Shown: piece after piece, positions 17,243-25,813 of the stretch | Layout of the letters: each line of letters begins with the position of its first letter | Position numbering within the stretch: position 1 is the stretch's first letter | Source: Rhodobacterales bacterium HKCCSP123 | Lineage (GTDB): Bacteria > Pseudomonadota > Alphaproteobacteria > Rhodobacterales > Rhodobacteraceae | Assembly (NCBI GenBank): GCA_015689745.1 | Contig: WVSO01000013.1 | Location: forward strand, 1-61,620 | DNA: 61,620 nucleotides | Direction: 5' to 3' | Program-made: the position numbers and the translations under genes | The notes under the pieces: generated by a model | Told to the model about the DNA's origin: nothing | Database searches by the model: none | What the model saw: the letters and a program-made list of their open reading frames with translations, nothing else

Positions 17243-20209
17243 ATGGGATTCGCCGAGCTGTCGATCACCTCGAACTTCACCTTCCTCACCGGGGGCTCGC
17301 ACCCCGAGGACTACGCGCGGCGTGCCGCCCTGCTGGGTCTTTCGGCCATCGCCATCGCCGATGTGAATTCCGTCGCGGGCGTGGTGCGGGCCTGGTCCGA
17401 GCTGAAGACGATCGCCGAGGAGATCGCCGAGGCCGAGGCCGCCCGCGCCGATCCCATCGGCCCGCCGAAGCCCGCGCATCTGCCCAACCCACCCCGCGCG
17501 CCCATCGACCATGTGCCGCGGCTTCTGCCCGCGGCCTGCCTTGTGCTGACGGACGGGATGATGCTGACCGCGCTGCCGCGGGACAGGTCGGGCTGGGCGA
17601 GCCTCTGCCGCATCCTGTCGGCGGGGCGGCTGAGGGCCGAGAAGGGCGACTGTCACCTGACGCTCGACGATATCCTCGCCTTTCCAACGGGGCTGGAGCT
17701 GCTGCTTCACGCGCCCGACCGCCCCTCGCCCGACTGGCGCGCGCGGGCCGCGCGGCTGGTGGCGGCTTTGAAGCCGCAGATGCACCTGCTGATGTCCCCT
17801 GCCTATGACGGGCAGGATGCCGCCCGTTTCGCCGCCGCCGAGCGGCTGGCGCTGGCGCTCGACCTCGACACCGTCGCCTCGGCCCGGCCGATCATGCACC
17901 ACGGCGCGCGGCGGCGGCTGACCGATATCCTGACCTGCATCCGCGAGGGGCTGCGCATCGAGGACCTCGGCACCGCGGCACAGGCGAACGCCGAGCAACG
18001 GCTGAGGGGCGAGGCCGAGATGCGCCGCATCTTCCGCGGCCACGAAGAGGCCGTCGGCCGGGCCGGGGAGATCGCCGCGCGGCTCACCTTCGACATCCGC
18101 AGCCTGCGCTACGAATACCCCTCGGAAATCGCCGATGGCGAAACCGCCGCGGATCGGCTGGCCCGGCTGGCGGAGAAGGGCCTGCGCTGGCGCTATCCGC
18201 AGGGCATCCCCGAGCGTGCGCAAAAACAGCTGGAGCACGAGCTGCGGCTGATCGGGAAACTGGGGTATGAGCCCTATTTCCTGACCGTCCATGACATCGT
18301 CGCCTTCGCGCGGTCGCGCGGCATCCTCTGCCAGGGGCGCGGGTCGGCGGCGAACTCGATCACCTGCTATGCGCTGGGTGTGACCAGCGTCTCCCCCGAG
18401 ATCGGGACGATGGTCTTCGAGCGTTTCGTCAGTGAAGCCCGGAACGAGCCGCCCGATATCGACGTGGATTTCGAGCATGAGCGCCGCGAAGAGGTGATCC
18501 AGCACATCTACGAGCGCTACGGCCGCCACCGCGCGGGGCTGTGCGCCACGGTGATCCACTACCGCGGCAAGCGCGCCGTGCGCGAGGTGGGCCGCGCGAT
18601 GGGCCTGTCCGAGGATGTGCTCTCGGCGCTGTCGTCGCAGATCTGGGGGTCATGGTCCAAGACGGGGCCCGAGGTCGCGCGGATGCGCGAGATCGGGCTC
18701 GACCCCGAAAGCCCGCGGCTGAAACAGACCATCCAGCTGATCGAGGAGATCATCGGCTTTCCCCGCCACCTGTCGCAGCATGTCGGCGGCTTCGTCATCA
18801 CCGAAGGCCGGCTGGATGAACTGGTTCCGATCGAGAACGCCACGATGGAGGACCGCACCGTCATCTGCTGGGACAAGGACGACATCGATGCGCTGGGCAT
18901 CCTCAAGGTCGATGTGCTGGCGCTTGGCATGCTTTCTTGTATAAGAAAAGCCTTCGGCCTTCTGCGCCTGCATCACCAGGCCGATTACAGCCTCGCCACG
19001 CTCCCGCCCGAGGATCCGGCGGTCTACGACATGCTGTGCAAGTCCGACTCCTTGGGCGTTTTCCAGGTGGAAAGCCGGGCGCAGATGAATTTCCTGCCGC
19101 GGATGCGGCCGCGCTGTTTCTACGACCTGGTGATCCAGGTGGCGATCATCCGCCCCGGCCCGATCCAGGGCGACATGGTCCACCCCTTCATCCGCCGCCG
19201 CAACGGCGAGGAACCCGTCAGCTTCCCCTCGGACGAGCTGGGCCGGGTGCTGGGCAAGACGCTGGGCGTGCCGCTCTTCCAGGAACAGGCGATGCAGATC
19301 GCCATCACCGGCGCGGGCTTCACGCCCGACGAGGCCGACCGCCTGCGCCGGTCGCTTGCGACCTTCAAGAAACACGGCTCGGTCAGCGAGTTCCGCACCC
19401 GCTTCCTGCGCGGCATGCGCGAGCGCGGCTACGATCAGGATTTCGCAGACCGCTGTTTCTCGCAGATCGAAGGCTTCGGGAGCTATGGCTTCCCCGAAAG
19501 CCACGCCGCCAGTTTCGCCCTGCTGGTCTATGCCTCGGCCTGGCTGAAGCGGCATCACCCCGGCATCTTCGCCTGTGCGCTGCTCAATTCGCAGCCCATG
19601 GGGTTCTACGCTCCCGCCCAGATCGTCCGCGACGCCCGCGAGCATGGGGTGACGGTGCGGCCGGTCTGCGTGAACCGCTCGGCCTGGGATTGCACGATGG
19701 AGCGGACCGAGCGCGGCGACCTCGCGCTGCGGCTGGGGTTCCGCCAGATCAAGGCGATGCGCGAGGAGGAGGCGGATTGGCTGACCGCCGCGCGCGGCAA
19801 CGGCTACACCGCGGTCGAGGATGTCTGGCGCCGCGCGGGGCTGGAGGCACGGACGCTGACCATCCTGGCCGAGGCCGACGCCTTCGCCGCGCTGGGGATC
19901 AGCCGCCGCGACGCGCTCTGGGCCGCGCGTGCGTTGACCCCGAAGACGGAGCTGCCGCTGTTCTCGGGCGACCTGGACGGCGAGGGGATCGTGGAACCGG
20001 CGGTTCACCTGCCGCAGATGACCGAGGGCGAGGCGGTGGTCGAGGATTACGTCGCGATGCGCCTGACGCTTCGCACGCACCCGGTGGCCCTGATCCGCGA
20101 CCGCTTGAGTCCGGGGATCGACCAGCGGCTGCTGGCGGACCCACGTCCTTGCAAGGACGTGGGCAGCGCCTTGCAAGGCGCTGGATCCGCTTTTGCAAAA
20201 GCGGGGTGA
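17243..20209 (+). CDS. dnaE2: Error-prone DNA polymerase DnaE2 (ImuC) with altered, shortened C-terminus
   Basis: Alternative alpha subunit used for damage-induced mutagenesis, normally with ImuA and ImuB. It starts MGFAELSITSNFTFLTGG with the PHP domain (residues about 1-250). Polymerase motifs follow: GRGSAANSITCYALGVTS, the catalytic aspartates in PPDIDVDFEHERREEV (about 410), FPRHLSQHVGGFVIT, and the helix-hairpin-helix-like FGSYGFPESHAASFALLVYA. The protein stops at 988 residues, soon after MRLTLRTHPVALIRDRL. Relatives, as I recall them, continue about 100 residues into an OB-fold. Here the final 20 or so residues are encoded by an array of palindromes (20140-20227). No imuA or imuB is adjacent. 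Whether the protein still works is uncertain. Confidence 0.9.
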   Translation: MGFAELSITSNFTFLTGGSHPEDYARRAALLGLSAIAIADVNSVAGVVRAWSELKTIAEEIAEAEAARADPIGPPKPAHLPNPPRAPIDHVPRLLPAACLVLTDGMMLTALPRDRSGWASLCRILSAGRLRAEKGDCHLTLDDILAFPTGLELLLHAPDRPSPDWRARAARLVAALKPQMHLLMSPAYDGQDAARFAAAERLALALDLDTVASARPIMHHGARRRLTDILTCIREGLRIEDLGTAAQANAEQRLRGEAEMRRIFRGHEEAVGRAGEIAARLTFDIRSLRYEYPSEIADGETAADRLARLAEKGLRWRYPQGIPERAQKQLEHELRLIGKLGYEPYFLTVHDIVAFARSRGILCQGRGSAANSITCYALGVTSVSPEIGTMVFERFVSEARNEPPDIDVDFEHERREEVIQHIYERYGRHRAGLCATVIHYRGKRAVREVGRAMGLSEDVLSALSSQIWGSWSKTGPEVARMREIGLDPESPRLKQTIQLIEEIIGFPRHLSQHVGGFVITEGRLDELVPIENATMEDRTVICWDKDDIDALGILKVDVLALGMLSCIRKAFGLLRLHHQADYSLATLPPEDPAVYDMLCKSDSLGVFQVESRAQMNFLPRMRPRCFYDLVIQVAIIRPGPIQGDMVHPFIRRRNGEEPVSFPSDELGRVLGKTLGVPLFQEQAMQIAITGAGFTPDEADRLRRSLATFKKHGSVSEFRTRFLRGMRERGYDQDFADRCFSQIEGFGSYGFPESHAASFALLVYASAWLKRHHPGIFACALLNSQPMGFYAPAQIVRDAREHGVTVRPVCVNRSAWDCTMERTERGDLALRLGFRQIKAMREEEADWLTAARGNGYTAVEDVWRRAGLEARTLTILAEADAFAALGISRRDALWAARALTPKTELPLFSGDLDGEGIVEPAVHLPQMTEGEAVVEDYVAMRLTLRTHPVALIRDRLSPGIDQRLLADPRPCKDVGSALQGAGSAFAKAG

Positions 20210-20227
20210 GATCCTTGCAAGGATCTC
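20140..20227. repeat. Array of four TGCA-centred perfect palindromes at exact 22-bp spacing
   Basis: Four perfect palindromes lie head to tail: 20140-20163 (24 bp), 20164-20183 (20 bp, CAGCGCCTTGCAAGGCGCTG), 20187-20204 (18 bp, CCGCTTTTGCAAAAGCGG) and 20208-20227 (20 bp, GAGATCCTTGCAAGGATCTC). All share the core TTGCAA while the outer arms differ. Their centres (20151/52, 20173/74, 20195/96, 20217/18) are exactly 22 bp apart. The array encodes the end of DnaE2, contains its stop codon, and finishes 7 nt before the stop of the converging iminopeptidase gene. Confidence 0.9.
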
Positions 20228-20233
20228 GGGCCG

Positions 20234-21223
20234 TCAAAGGCCGTATTTCTCGCGTTTCTCGCCCACGGCCTGCATCACGCGCACAAGCTCCTGGCTGATG
20301 CCCGGCTCCGACAGGGCATGCCCCGCCGCCTTGACCATGTGCAGCCGTCCCGCGGGCCAGCCCGCCAGCAACCTGTGCGCCGAGAGCGGCGGGCAGATCA
20401 TGTCGTAGCGCCCCTGCACGATGGTGCCCGGCACCTGCGCGATGCGGGGCAGGTCGCGGAGGATCTGGCCGTCCTCCTCGAGGAAACCCTTGTTGGTGAA
20501 ATAGTGGTTCTCAAGCCGCGCGAAGGCCCGCGCGTATTCCGCGGGGCTGTCGCCGCCACCGCCGTCGCTGTCCATCGAGGCCAGCGCGTTCTCCCAGGCG
20601 GCCCAGGCCCGCGCATAGCGCGTCTCGATCATCAGGTCGCCGGAGAACAGGCGCCGGTTGTAGGCCGCGATGATGTCGCCGCGCTCGTCCTCGGGGATCA
20701 GCGCGCAGAAGCGCGCCCATTGATCCGGCCAGAACTGCCCGGCGCCGCCGCCGTAGAACCAGTCGAGCTCCCGCTGCATCGACAGGAACACCCCGCGCAG
20801 CGCGAGATAGGCCACCCGGTCGGGATGCGTCTCGGCATAGACAAGGCCCAGCGTCGCGCCCCAGCTGCCGCCGAAGACCGCCCAGCGCTCGATCTCCAGC
20901 GTGCTGCGGATGCGCTCGATATCGGCCACGAGATGCCAGGTCGTGTTGGCCCGCACGCTCGCGTGGGGCCGCGAGCGGCCGCAGCCGCGCTGGTCGAACA
21001 GCACGATCCGCCAGTGTTCGGGGTCGAAGTAGCGCCGCATCGCCGGCGAACAGCCCCCCCCCGGGCCGCCATGCAGCACCACCACCGGCGCCCCCTCGGG
21101 ATTGCCGCATTGTTCGACGTAGATGTGATGGCCGTCGCCCACGTCCAGCATGCGCTGATCGAACGGGTCGATCGACGGGAACAGGTGCGCGGCTGCGCGC
21201 TTTTGGCCGGAGAACTTGTCCAT
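20234..21223 (-). CDS. pip: Proline iminopeptidase (alpha/beta hydrolase)
   Basis: Releases N-terminal proline from peptides in the cytoplasm (peptidase family S33). About 329 residues. The family signature HGGPGGGCSP lies at about residues 51-60, the arginine-rich loop FDQRGCGRSRPHA at about 76-88, the nucleophile Ser in GGSWGATL at about 120, and the C-terminal aspartate/histidine regions in VQGRYDMICPP and KAAGHALSE. ATG 21223 has AGGA 5 nt upstream; an ATG at 21229 is also possible. The gene converges on dnaE2 at the palindrome array, and its own C-terminus looks complete. Confidence 0.92.
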   Translation of the reverse strand: MDKFSGQKRAAAHLFPSIDPFDQRMLDVGDGHHIYVEQCGNPEGAPVVVLHGGPGGGCSPAMRRYFDPEHWRIVLFDQRGCGRSRPHASVRANTTWHLVADIERIRSTLEIERWAVFGGSWGATLGLVYAETHPDRVAYLALRGVFLSMQRELDWFYGGGAGQFWPDQWARFCALIPEDERGDIIAAYNRRLFSGDLMIETRYARAWAAWENALASMDSDGGGGDSPAEYARAFARLENHYFTNKGFLEEDGQILRDLPRIAQVPGTIVQGRYDMICPPLSAHRLLAGWPAGRLHMVKAAGHALSEPGISQELVRVMQAVGEKREKYGL

Positions 21224-21292
21224 CACCATCCTATATAGACCACCAGACGCGGCCCGCACGGGTCAGAGTGACAGAATGCGAGGGGATATGCC

Positions 21293-22039
21293 ATGCCAGA
21301 GGTCAACCATACCGTCGATGCAGGCGAAGTGGCCAAGTTCGAGGCGATGGCGGCCGAATGGTGGGATCCGAACGGCAAGTTCAAGCCGCTGCACATGCTG
21401 AACCCCACCCGACTCGACTACATCACCCGCCAGATCGCGGCGGAATTCGGCCGTGACCTGTCCTCCGAAATGCCCTTTGCCGGGCTGCGCCTGCTCGACA
21501 TCGGCTGCGGCGGCGGGCTTCTGTCGGAACCGATGGCGCGGCTGGGGGCAACGGTCGTGGGTGCCGACGCGGCCGAGCGCAACATCCCCGTGGCCCAGGT
21601 CCACGCCACGCAATCGGGCCTCGAGATCGACTACCGCCACACCACGGCCGAGGCGCTGGCCGCCGCGGGCGAGGTCTTCGACGTCGTCCTGAACATGGAA
21701 GTGGTCGAGCATGTGGCCGACCCGCTGGCCTACCTGACCGCCTGCCAGCAGCTCCTGAAGCCCGGCGGGCTGATGATCTGCTCGACCCTCAACCGCAATC
21801 CGAAAAGCTTCCTGATGGCGATCGTGGGCGCGGAATACGTCATGCGCTGGCTGCCCAAGGGCACGCATGAATGGCAGAAGTTCATCACCCCCGACGAGCT
21901 TTACGGGCTGATCCGGCAGGCGGGGCTCGACCCGGTGGACCGCAAGGGCTTCGTCTTCAACAAGTTGACCTGGGCCTGGTCGATCTCGGACCGCGACCTG
22001 AGCGTCAACTACGTCACCGCTTCGGTGAAACGGGGCTAG
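21293..22039 (+). CDS. ubiG: Ubiquinone biosynthesis O-methyltransferase UbiG
   Basis: SAM-dependent enzyme making both O-methylations of the ubiquinone ring at the membrane. 248 residues. It contains [20 protein letters not shown], motif [15 protein letters not shown] at about 68-81, [25 protein letters not shown] and the family segment [18 protein letters not shown] precedes the ATG. Its TAG stop shares the four bases CTAG (22036-22039) with the stop of the converging marR gene. Confidence 0.95.
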   Translation: MPEVNHTVDAGEVAKFEAMAAEWWDPNGKFKPLHMLNPTRLDYITRQIAAEFGRDLSSEMPFAGLRLLDIGCGGGLLSEPMARLGATVVGADAAERNIPVAQVHATQSGLEIDYRHTTAEALAAAGEVFDVVLNMEVVEHVADPLAYLTACQQLLKPGGLMICSTLNRNPKSFLMAIVGAEYVMRWLPKGTHEWQKFITPDELYGLIRQAGLDPVDRKGFVFNKLTWAWSISDRDLSVNYVTASVKRG

Positions 22040-22479
22040 CCGTCACTCTCCAGCCGCACCCGCATCTCGCGGATCACTGGCAGCGCCTGGCGCACGCGGT
22101 CGGCGCCGATTTCGCGCACGGTGTCCGACAGGATCGGCGCGATGGCCGACAGCGCGGCCTCGCGGGCGCGGCGGCCGGCCGGGCTGATCGCGACCATCTT
22201 GCGCCGCGCATCGTCCCAGTCGGGGCGGATGTGGATGTAACCCGCCCATTCCAGCCGGTTCAGCGTATTGGTCATCGCTCCGCGGGTGACGTGAAAGACG
22301 CGGGCAAGCTGCGCCGGGGATTTCTCGTCGCTAGCCGTGGCAAGGTGGTTCAGCACCGAGAAATGGCTGAGCTCCATGCCCTTGGGCAAGGCGCGGCTCA
22401 GCCGGTTCCGAGCCAGCTGGTCGGCCATGAACATCTCGGAAAAGAGTGCCACGGAAAGGGGATCGTCGGGCGTCGCCAT
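22036..22479 (-). CDS. MarR-family transcriptional regulator
   Basis: A 147-residue winged-helix regulator. Helices around [23 protein letters not shown], the recognition region [22 protein letters not shown] and the wing [19 protein letters not shown] give the MarR pattern. The ligand is unknown. The neighbours (ubiG converging, grxC downstream-facing on the same strand) do not reveal its target. The stop codon overlaps that of ubiG. Confidence 0.9.
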   Translation of the reverse strand: MATPDDPLSVALFSEMFMADQLARNRLSRALPKGMELSHFSVLNHLATASDEKSPAQLARVFHVTRGAMTNTLNRLEWAGYIHIRPDWDDARRKMVAISPAGRRAREAALSAIAPILSDTVREIGADRVRQALPVIREMRVRLESDG

Positions 22480-22537
22480 TGGCGCATAAGGCCACCCAAT
22501 GCCCTGTCAGGGCAAGGGGCGAAGGGTCGCAAGCCCC

Positions 22538-22798
22538 TCAGTTCGCGGCCAAAAGCGGATCAAGTTTCCCGGCGCGGTCGAGGGCGGCCATGTCGTCGTA
22601 CCCCCCGACATGGGTCTCGCCGATGAAGATCTGCGGCACCGTGTGCCGGCCATTGGCGCGCGCCATCATCTCCTGCCGCTTCGGCGGGTCGCGGGCCACG
22701 TCGTATTCCACGTAAGACACGCCCTTGTCGGCCAGGAGCCGCTTGGCGGCGTGGCAGTATCCGCAGAGGGGCGATGTATAGATCTCGATGCTGGGCAT
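22538..22798 (-). CDS. grxC: Glutaredoxin 3
   Basis: An 86-residue dithiol glutaredoxin. It has the active site CGYC at residues 12-15, the TVPQIFIGETHVGG stretch with cis-proline, and GGYDDMAALDRAGKLD. It reduces disulphides and glutathione mixed disulphides in the cytoplasm. Many family members have CPYC; Gly replaces Pro here, a substitution also seen elsewhere. CGAGGA lies 5 nt before the ATG. It follows comF on the same strand after 29 nt, a frequent alphaproteobacterial pair. Confidence 0.94.
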   Translation of the reverse strand: MPSIEIYTSPLCGYCHAAKRLLADKGVSYVEYDVARDPPKRQEMMARANGRHTVPQIFIGETHVGGYDDMAALDRAGKLDPLLAAN

Positions 22799-22827
22799 GG
22801 CGGTCCTCGGATGTCGTCGGGGACCAT

Positions 22828-23547
22828 TTAGGCATCCCGCGCCACGCGCGCCAGAGCGATCACGCGAACGGGACCGGCCCCGCCCGCGATCAGCGCCTGC
22901 GTCGCCGCGGAGAAGGTCGCGCCCGAGGTCATCACGTCATCGACGAGCAGAACCGCGCGCCCCGTGACCCGGGCGGCCCTGCGCGGGTTGACGCGGATCG
23001 CGTCGTCGAGGTTGCGGAACCGCGCCTCGCGGTCCCGGCCGTCCTGCGTGCCGGTATGCCGCCCGCGCAACAGCGCGTCGGGCAGCCAGTCGCGCCCGCT
23101 TGCCTGTGCCAGCGCCTTGGCGAGCAGCGCCGCCTGGTTGAAGCGCCGCGCGGCCAGGCGCCGCCAATGCAGGGGCACGGGAACGATCAGCGGATCATCC
23201 GCCAGAAGCACCGCCCCGGCGCGCGCCATCCAGGGTCCCGCGGCCCGCGCGATCTCGGCCCGGTCGGCGTGCTTCAGCCCAAGGACCAGCTTCCGCCCCG
23301 TTCCGGCGTAGTGCATCACCGCCCGGCCCTGCGCCCAGGGCCGCGCGATGTCGTGGCAATCCTCGCAGATCAGCCGCTCACCCCCGGCGGTCTGACCGGG
23401 CAATCCGGCCCCGCAGAGATCGCAGCAGGCGCCGAAGACAAAGGGCGTATCCGACCAGCAGCGCGCGCAGATCGAGAAATCGGTCTCGACCCGCGCCCCG
23501 CATCCGAGGCACTCGGGCGGAAACACGGCGTGAAGCAGAGTTTGCAA
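22828..23547 (-). CDS. comF: ComF-family phosphoribosyltransferase-like protein
   Basis: 239 residues. An N-terminal zinc-ribbon-like segment (ECLGCGARV, CARCWSD, CDLCGAG, CEDCHD) is followed by a phosphoribosyltransferase domain with the PRPP-binding loop VLLVDDVMTSGATF near residue 195. ComF is linked to DNA uptake in transformable bacteria, but homologues occur widely and the substrate is not established. The start is TTG at 23547, supported by GGAGGGG 8 nt upstream; no upstream ATG fits. The gene is divergent from the methyltransferase at 23600. Confidence 0.88.
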   Translation of the reverse strand: MQTLLHAVFPPECLGCGARVETDFSICARCWSDTPFVFGACCDLCGAGLPGQTAGGERLICEDCHDIARPWAQGRAVMHYAGTGRKLVLGLKHADRAEIARAAGPWMARAGAVLLADDPLIVPVPLHWRRLAARRFNQAALLAKALAQASGRDWLPDALLRGRHTGTQDGRDREARFRNLDDAIRVNPRRAARVTGRAVLLVDDVMTSGATFSAATQALIAGGAGPVRVIALARVARDA

Positions 23548-23599
23548 TCTCCTGTCCCTCCCCTAAGTACCCACGGGTCAGCGACAGGACCGGACCGAC

Positions 23600-24463
23600 G
23601 TGCCCCAAGCCAACCCACAGCCCCGCCTCGTGGATGCGCCGCGCCTTGCGCGCGCACGGGCCCGTGCGCGGCTGGACCAGGCCGGCTTCCTGCATGACGA
23701 GGCGAAGGCCGAGCTTCAGGAAAGACTCATCGACGTTAACAGGAGGTTTACGCGGCCCGCCGTGGTGACCCCCTTCCCCGAGAGCTGGTCCGACCTGCTG
23801 CCCGATGCGCATATCGTCGCACCCGACGAGGTACTCGCGCTCGATCCCGGCGCGCATGACCTTGTCGTGCATGCCATGGCGCTGCACTGGGCCGACGACC
23901 CGGTGGGGCAGATCGTGCAATGCCGCCGCGCGCTGCAGCCCGACGGTTTGTTCCTGTCGGCGGCCTTTGGTGGCGAGACCCTGACCGAGCTGCGACAAGC
24001 CTTGGCCGAGGCCGAAGCCGAGACACTGGGCGGGCTCAGCCCCCGCGTGGCGCCCATGGCCGAGATCCGCGACATGGGCGCGCTTCTGCAACGTGCGGGG
24101 CTTGCCCTTCCTGTCGCCGACCGCCTGCCCAGGACGGTGACCTACGCGAACGCCTTCGCGCTCATGGCCGATCTGCGCGCGATGGGCGAGACGAACGCGC
24201 TGGCCGACCGGCACCGCGCGCCCGCGCCGCGCCGCCTGTTCCTGCGCATGGCCGAGATCTACGCCGCCCGCTTCCCCGCGGCGGATGACCCCGCGCGTAT
24301 CCGCGCAAGCTTCGAGCTGATCTTCCTGTCGGGCTGGGCCCCACACGAAAGCCAGCAGAAACCCCTGCGCCCCGGCGCAGCCTCGGCCCGCCTGGCCGAT
24401 GCGCTGGGAACCCGGGAATTTGACGAGACCGCCCAAGCGGTCCTACACCCGTCCGACGATTGA
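23600..24463 (+). CDS. SAM-dependent methyltransferase-like protein (BioC/NDUFAF5-like), motif I degenerate
   Basis: 287 residues starting with GTG. Later class I methyltransferase landmarks are present: LVVHAMALHWADDPVGQIVQ (motif II/III region), CRRALQPDGLFLSAAFGGET and TELRQALAEAE. The arrangement matches NDUFAF5/BioC-like proteins. The glycine-rich SAM loop expected near residue 50-60 is replaced by DVNRRFTRPAVVTPFPESW, so SAM binding is not assured. In mitochondria NDUFAF5 hydroxylates a complex I subunit despite its methyltransferase fold; this copy could be a non-methylating relative. It lies 12 nt upstream of hemH. Confidence 0.72.
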   Translation: MPQANPQPRLVDAPRLARARARARLDQAGFLHDEAKAELQERLIDVNRRFTRPAVVTPFPESWSDLLPDAHIVAPDEVLALDPGAHDLVVHAMALHWADDPVGQIVQCRRALQPDGLFLSAAFGGETLTELRQALAEAEAETLGGLSPRVAPMAEIRDMGALLQRAGLALPVADRLPRTVTYANAFALMADLRAMGETNALADRHRAPAPRRLFLRMAEIYAARFPAADDPARIRASFELIFLSGWAPHESQQKPLRPGAASARLADALGTREFDETAQAVLHPSDD

Positions 24464-24475
24464 GGCCGACCAGAG

Positions 24476-25546
24476 ATGAACATGATGCGTGAAACCGCCG
24501 TTCCGGCGACCGACCTGCCCCATGCCCCCGCCGATCACCCCCGGGTGAAGTTCGGCAAGGTCGGCATTCTTCTGGCCAACCTCGGTACGCCCGATCACTA
24601 CAGCTACTGGCCGATGCGCCGGTATCTGAACGAGTTCCTGTCGGACAAGCGGGTCATCGACTACAGCCCGTGGATCTGGCAGCCGCTCCTGCAGCTGATC
24701 ATCCTGACCAAGCGGCCCTTCAGCTCGGGCGCGGCCTACAAGTCGATCTGGAACGAAGAGCTGAACGAAAGCCCGCTGATGACCATCACCAAGGCGCAGA
24801 CCGCCAAGATGGCCGAGCGGATGGCCGCGCGCTACGGCGACGACGTGGTCGTCGATTTCTGCATGCGGTACGGCAACCCCTCGACCAAGTCCAAGGTGGA
24901 CGAGCTGGTGGCGCAGGGCTGCACCAAGATCCTGTTCTTCCCGCTCTACCCGCAATACGCCGGGGCCACCTCGGCCACGGCCTGCGACCAGTTCTTCCGC
25001 AGCCTCGAGAACATCAAGTGGCAGCCGATCGCCCGCACGGTCGAGCCCTATTACGAGGATCCGCTCTACATCGAAGCGCTCGCGCAGTCGGTCGAGCGCG
25101 CCTATGCCGGTCTCGAGACGCGGCCCGACGTCCTGGTCGCCTCCTACCACGGGGTACCGAAGCGCTACCTGATGGAGGGCGACCCCTACCACTGCCAGTG
25201 CCAGAAGACCTCGCGCCTGCTGAAGGAGCGTCTGGGCTGGGCCGACACCGATATCGTGACGACCTTCCAGAGCCGCTTCGGACCCGAGGAATGGCTGCAG
25301 CCCTACACCGTGGAAGAGGTCGCGCGGCTGGCCGAGGCCGGCAAGAAGCGGATCGCGGTCATCGCGCCCGCCTTCAGCGCCGATTGCATCGAGACGCTGG
25401 AAGAGATCAACGAGGAAATCCACGAAAGCTTCGAGGAAGCCGGCGGCGAGGAATTCACCTATATCCCCTGCCTCAACGACGATGACCTGCACATGGATGC
25501 GCTGGCGGCGGTGGTGGAAAGAAACCTGAAGGGCTGGCTTGATTGA
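24476..25546 (+). CDS. hemH: Ferrochelatase
   Basis: Inserts ferrous iron into protoporphyrin IX, the last step of haem synthesis. 356 residues. Family segments include GILLANLGTPD, the catalytic histidine in VASYHGVPKRYLMEGDPYHC, FQSRFGPEEWLQPYT and the late acidic VIAPAFSADCIETLEEINEE. Several cysteines near the C-terminal half (CQCQ, CIET, CLND) might hold a 2Fe-2S cluster, as in some ferrochelatases. The first ATG is used; one at 24482 is equally possible. It converges on a 46-residue ORF. Confidence 0.95.
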   Translation: MNMMRETAVPATDLPHAPADHPRVKFGKVGILLANLGTPDHYSYWPMRRYLNEFLSDKRVIDYSPWIWQPLLQLIILTKRPFSSGAAYKSIWNEELNESPLMTITKAQTAKMAERMAARYGDDVVVDFCMRYGNPSTKSKVDELVAQGCTKILFFPLYPQYAGATSATACDQFFRSLENIKWQPIARTVEPYYEDPLYIEALAQSVERAYAGLETRPDVLVASYHGVPKRYLMEGDPYHCQCQKTSRLLKERLGWADTDIVTTFQSRFGPEEWLQPYTVEEVARLAEAGKKRIAVIAPAFSADCIETLEEINEEIHESFEEAGGEEFTYIPCLNDDDLHMDALAAVVERNLKGWLD

Positions 25547-25549
25547 GCC

Positions 25550-25690
25550 TCAGGCCAAGGGGGTCCTGTTGATCGGGCGACCGGTGTAGAGCAGCCTGTC
25601 CACGCGAACGGTCACCATGCCGTTCGCCAGGCGCTTCACGAAAATACCCTGCACCGACACGCAACTTCCGATGACGATGGTGGTCAACAC
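25550..25690 (-). CDS. Conserved-looking 46-residue protein of unknown function
   Basis: Reads MLTTIVIGSCVSVQGIFVKR, then a short Arg/Val-rich strand region (MVTVRVDRLLYTGRPI) and NRTPLA. The pattern alternates small and hydrophobic residues like a compact beta-barrel (SH3- or OB-like) fold. The start is GTG 25690 with GGAG 8 nt upstream. The frame could extend upstream to 25750, but that stretch has a less protein-like composition. I cannot name a family. It ends 3 nt from the hemH stop, convergent. Confidence 0.55.
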   Translation of the reverse strand: MLTTIVIGSCVSVQGIFVKRLANGMVTVRVDRLLYTGRPINRTPLA

Positions 25691-25813
25691 GGCCGAATCT
25701 CCCAAGACTGCCGTTTGAAGCCTAGACGGTGGCGCTCCGAAAGCACGCAATAATTGCCCTTGTGAACCAAAATCACGCCGAAAACTCCGACTGGCGTGTC
25801 TGTCCGGGCGCTT

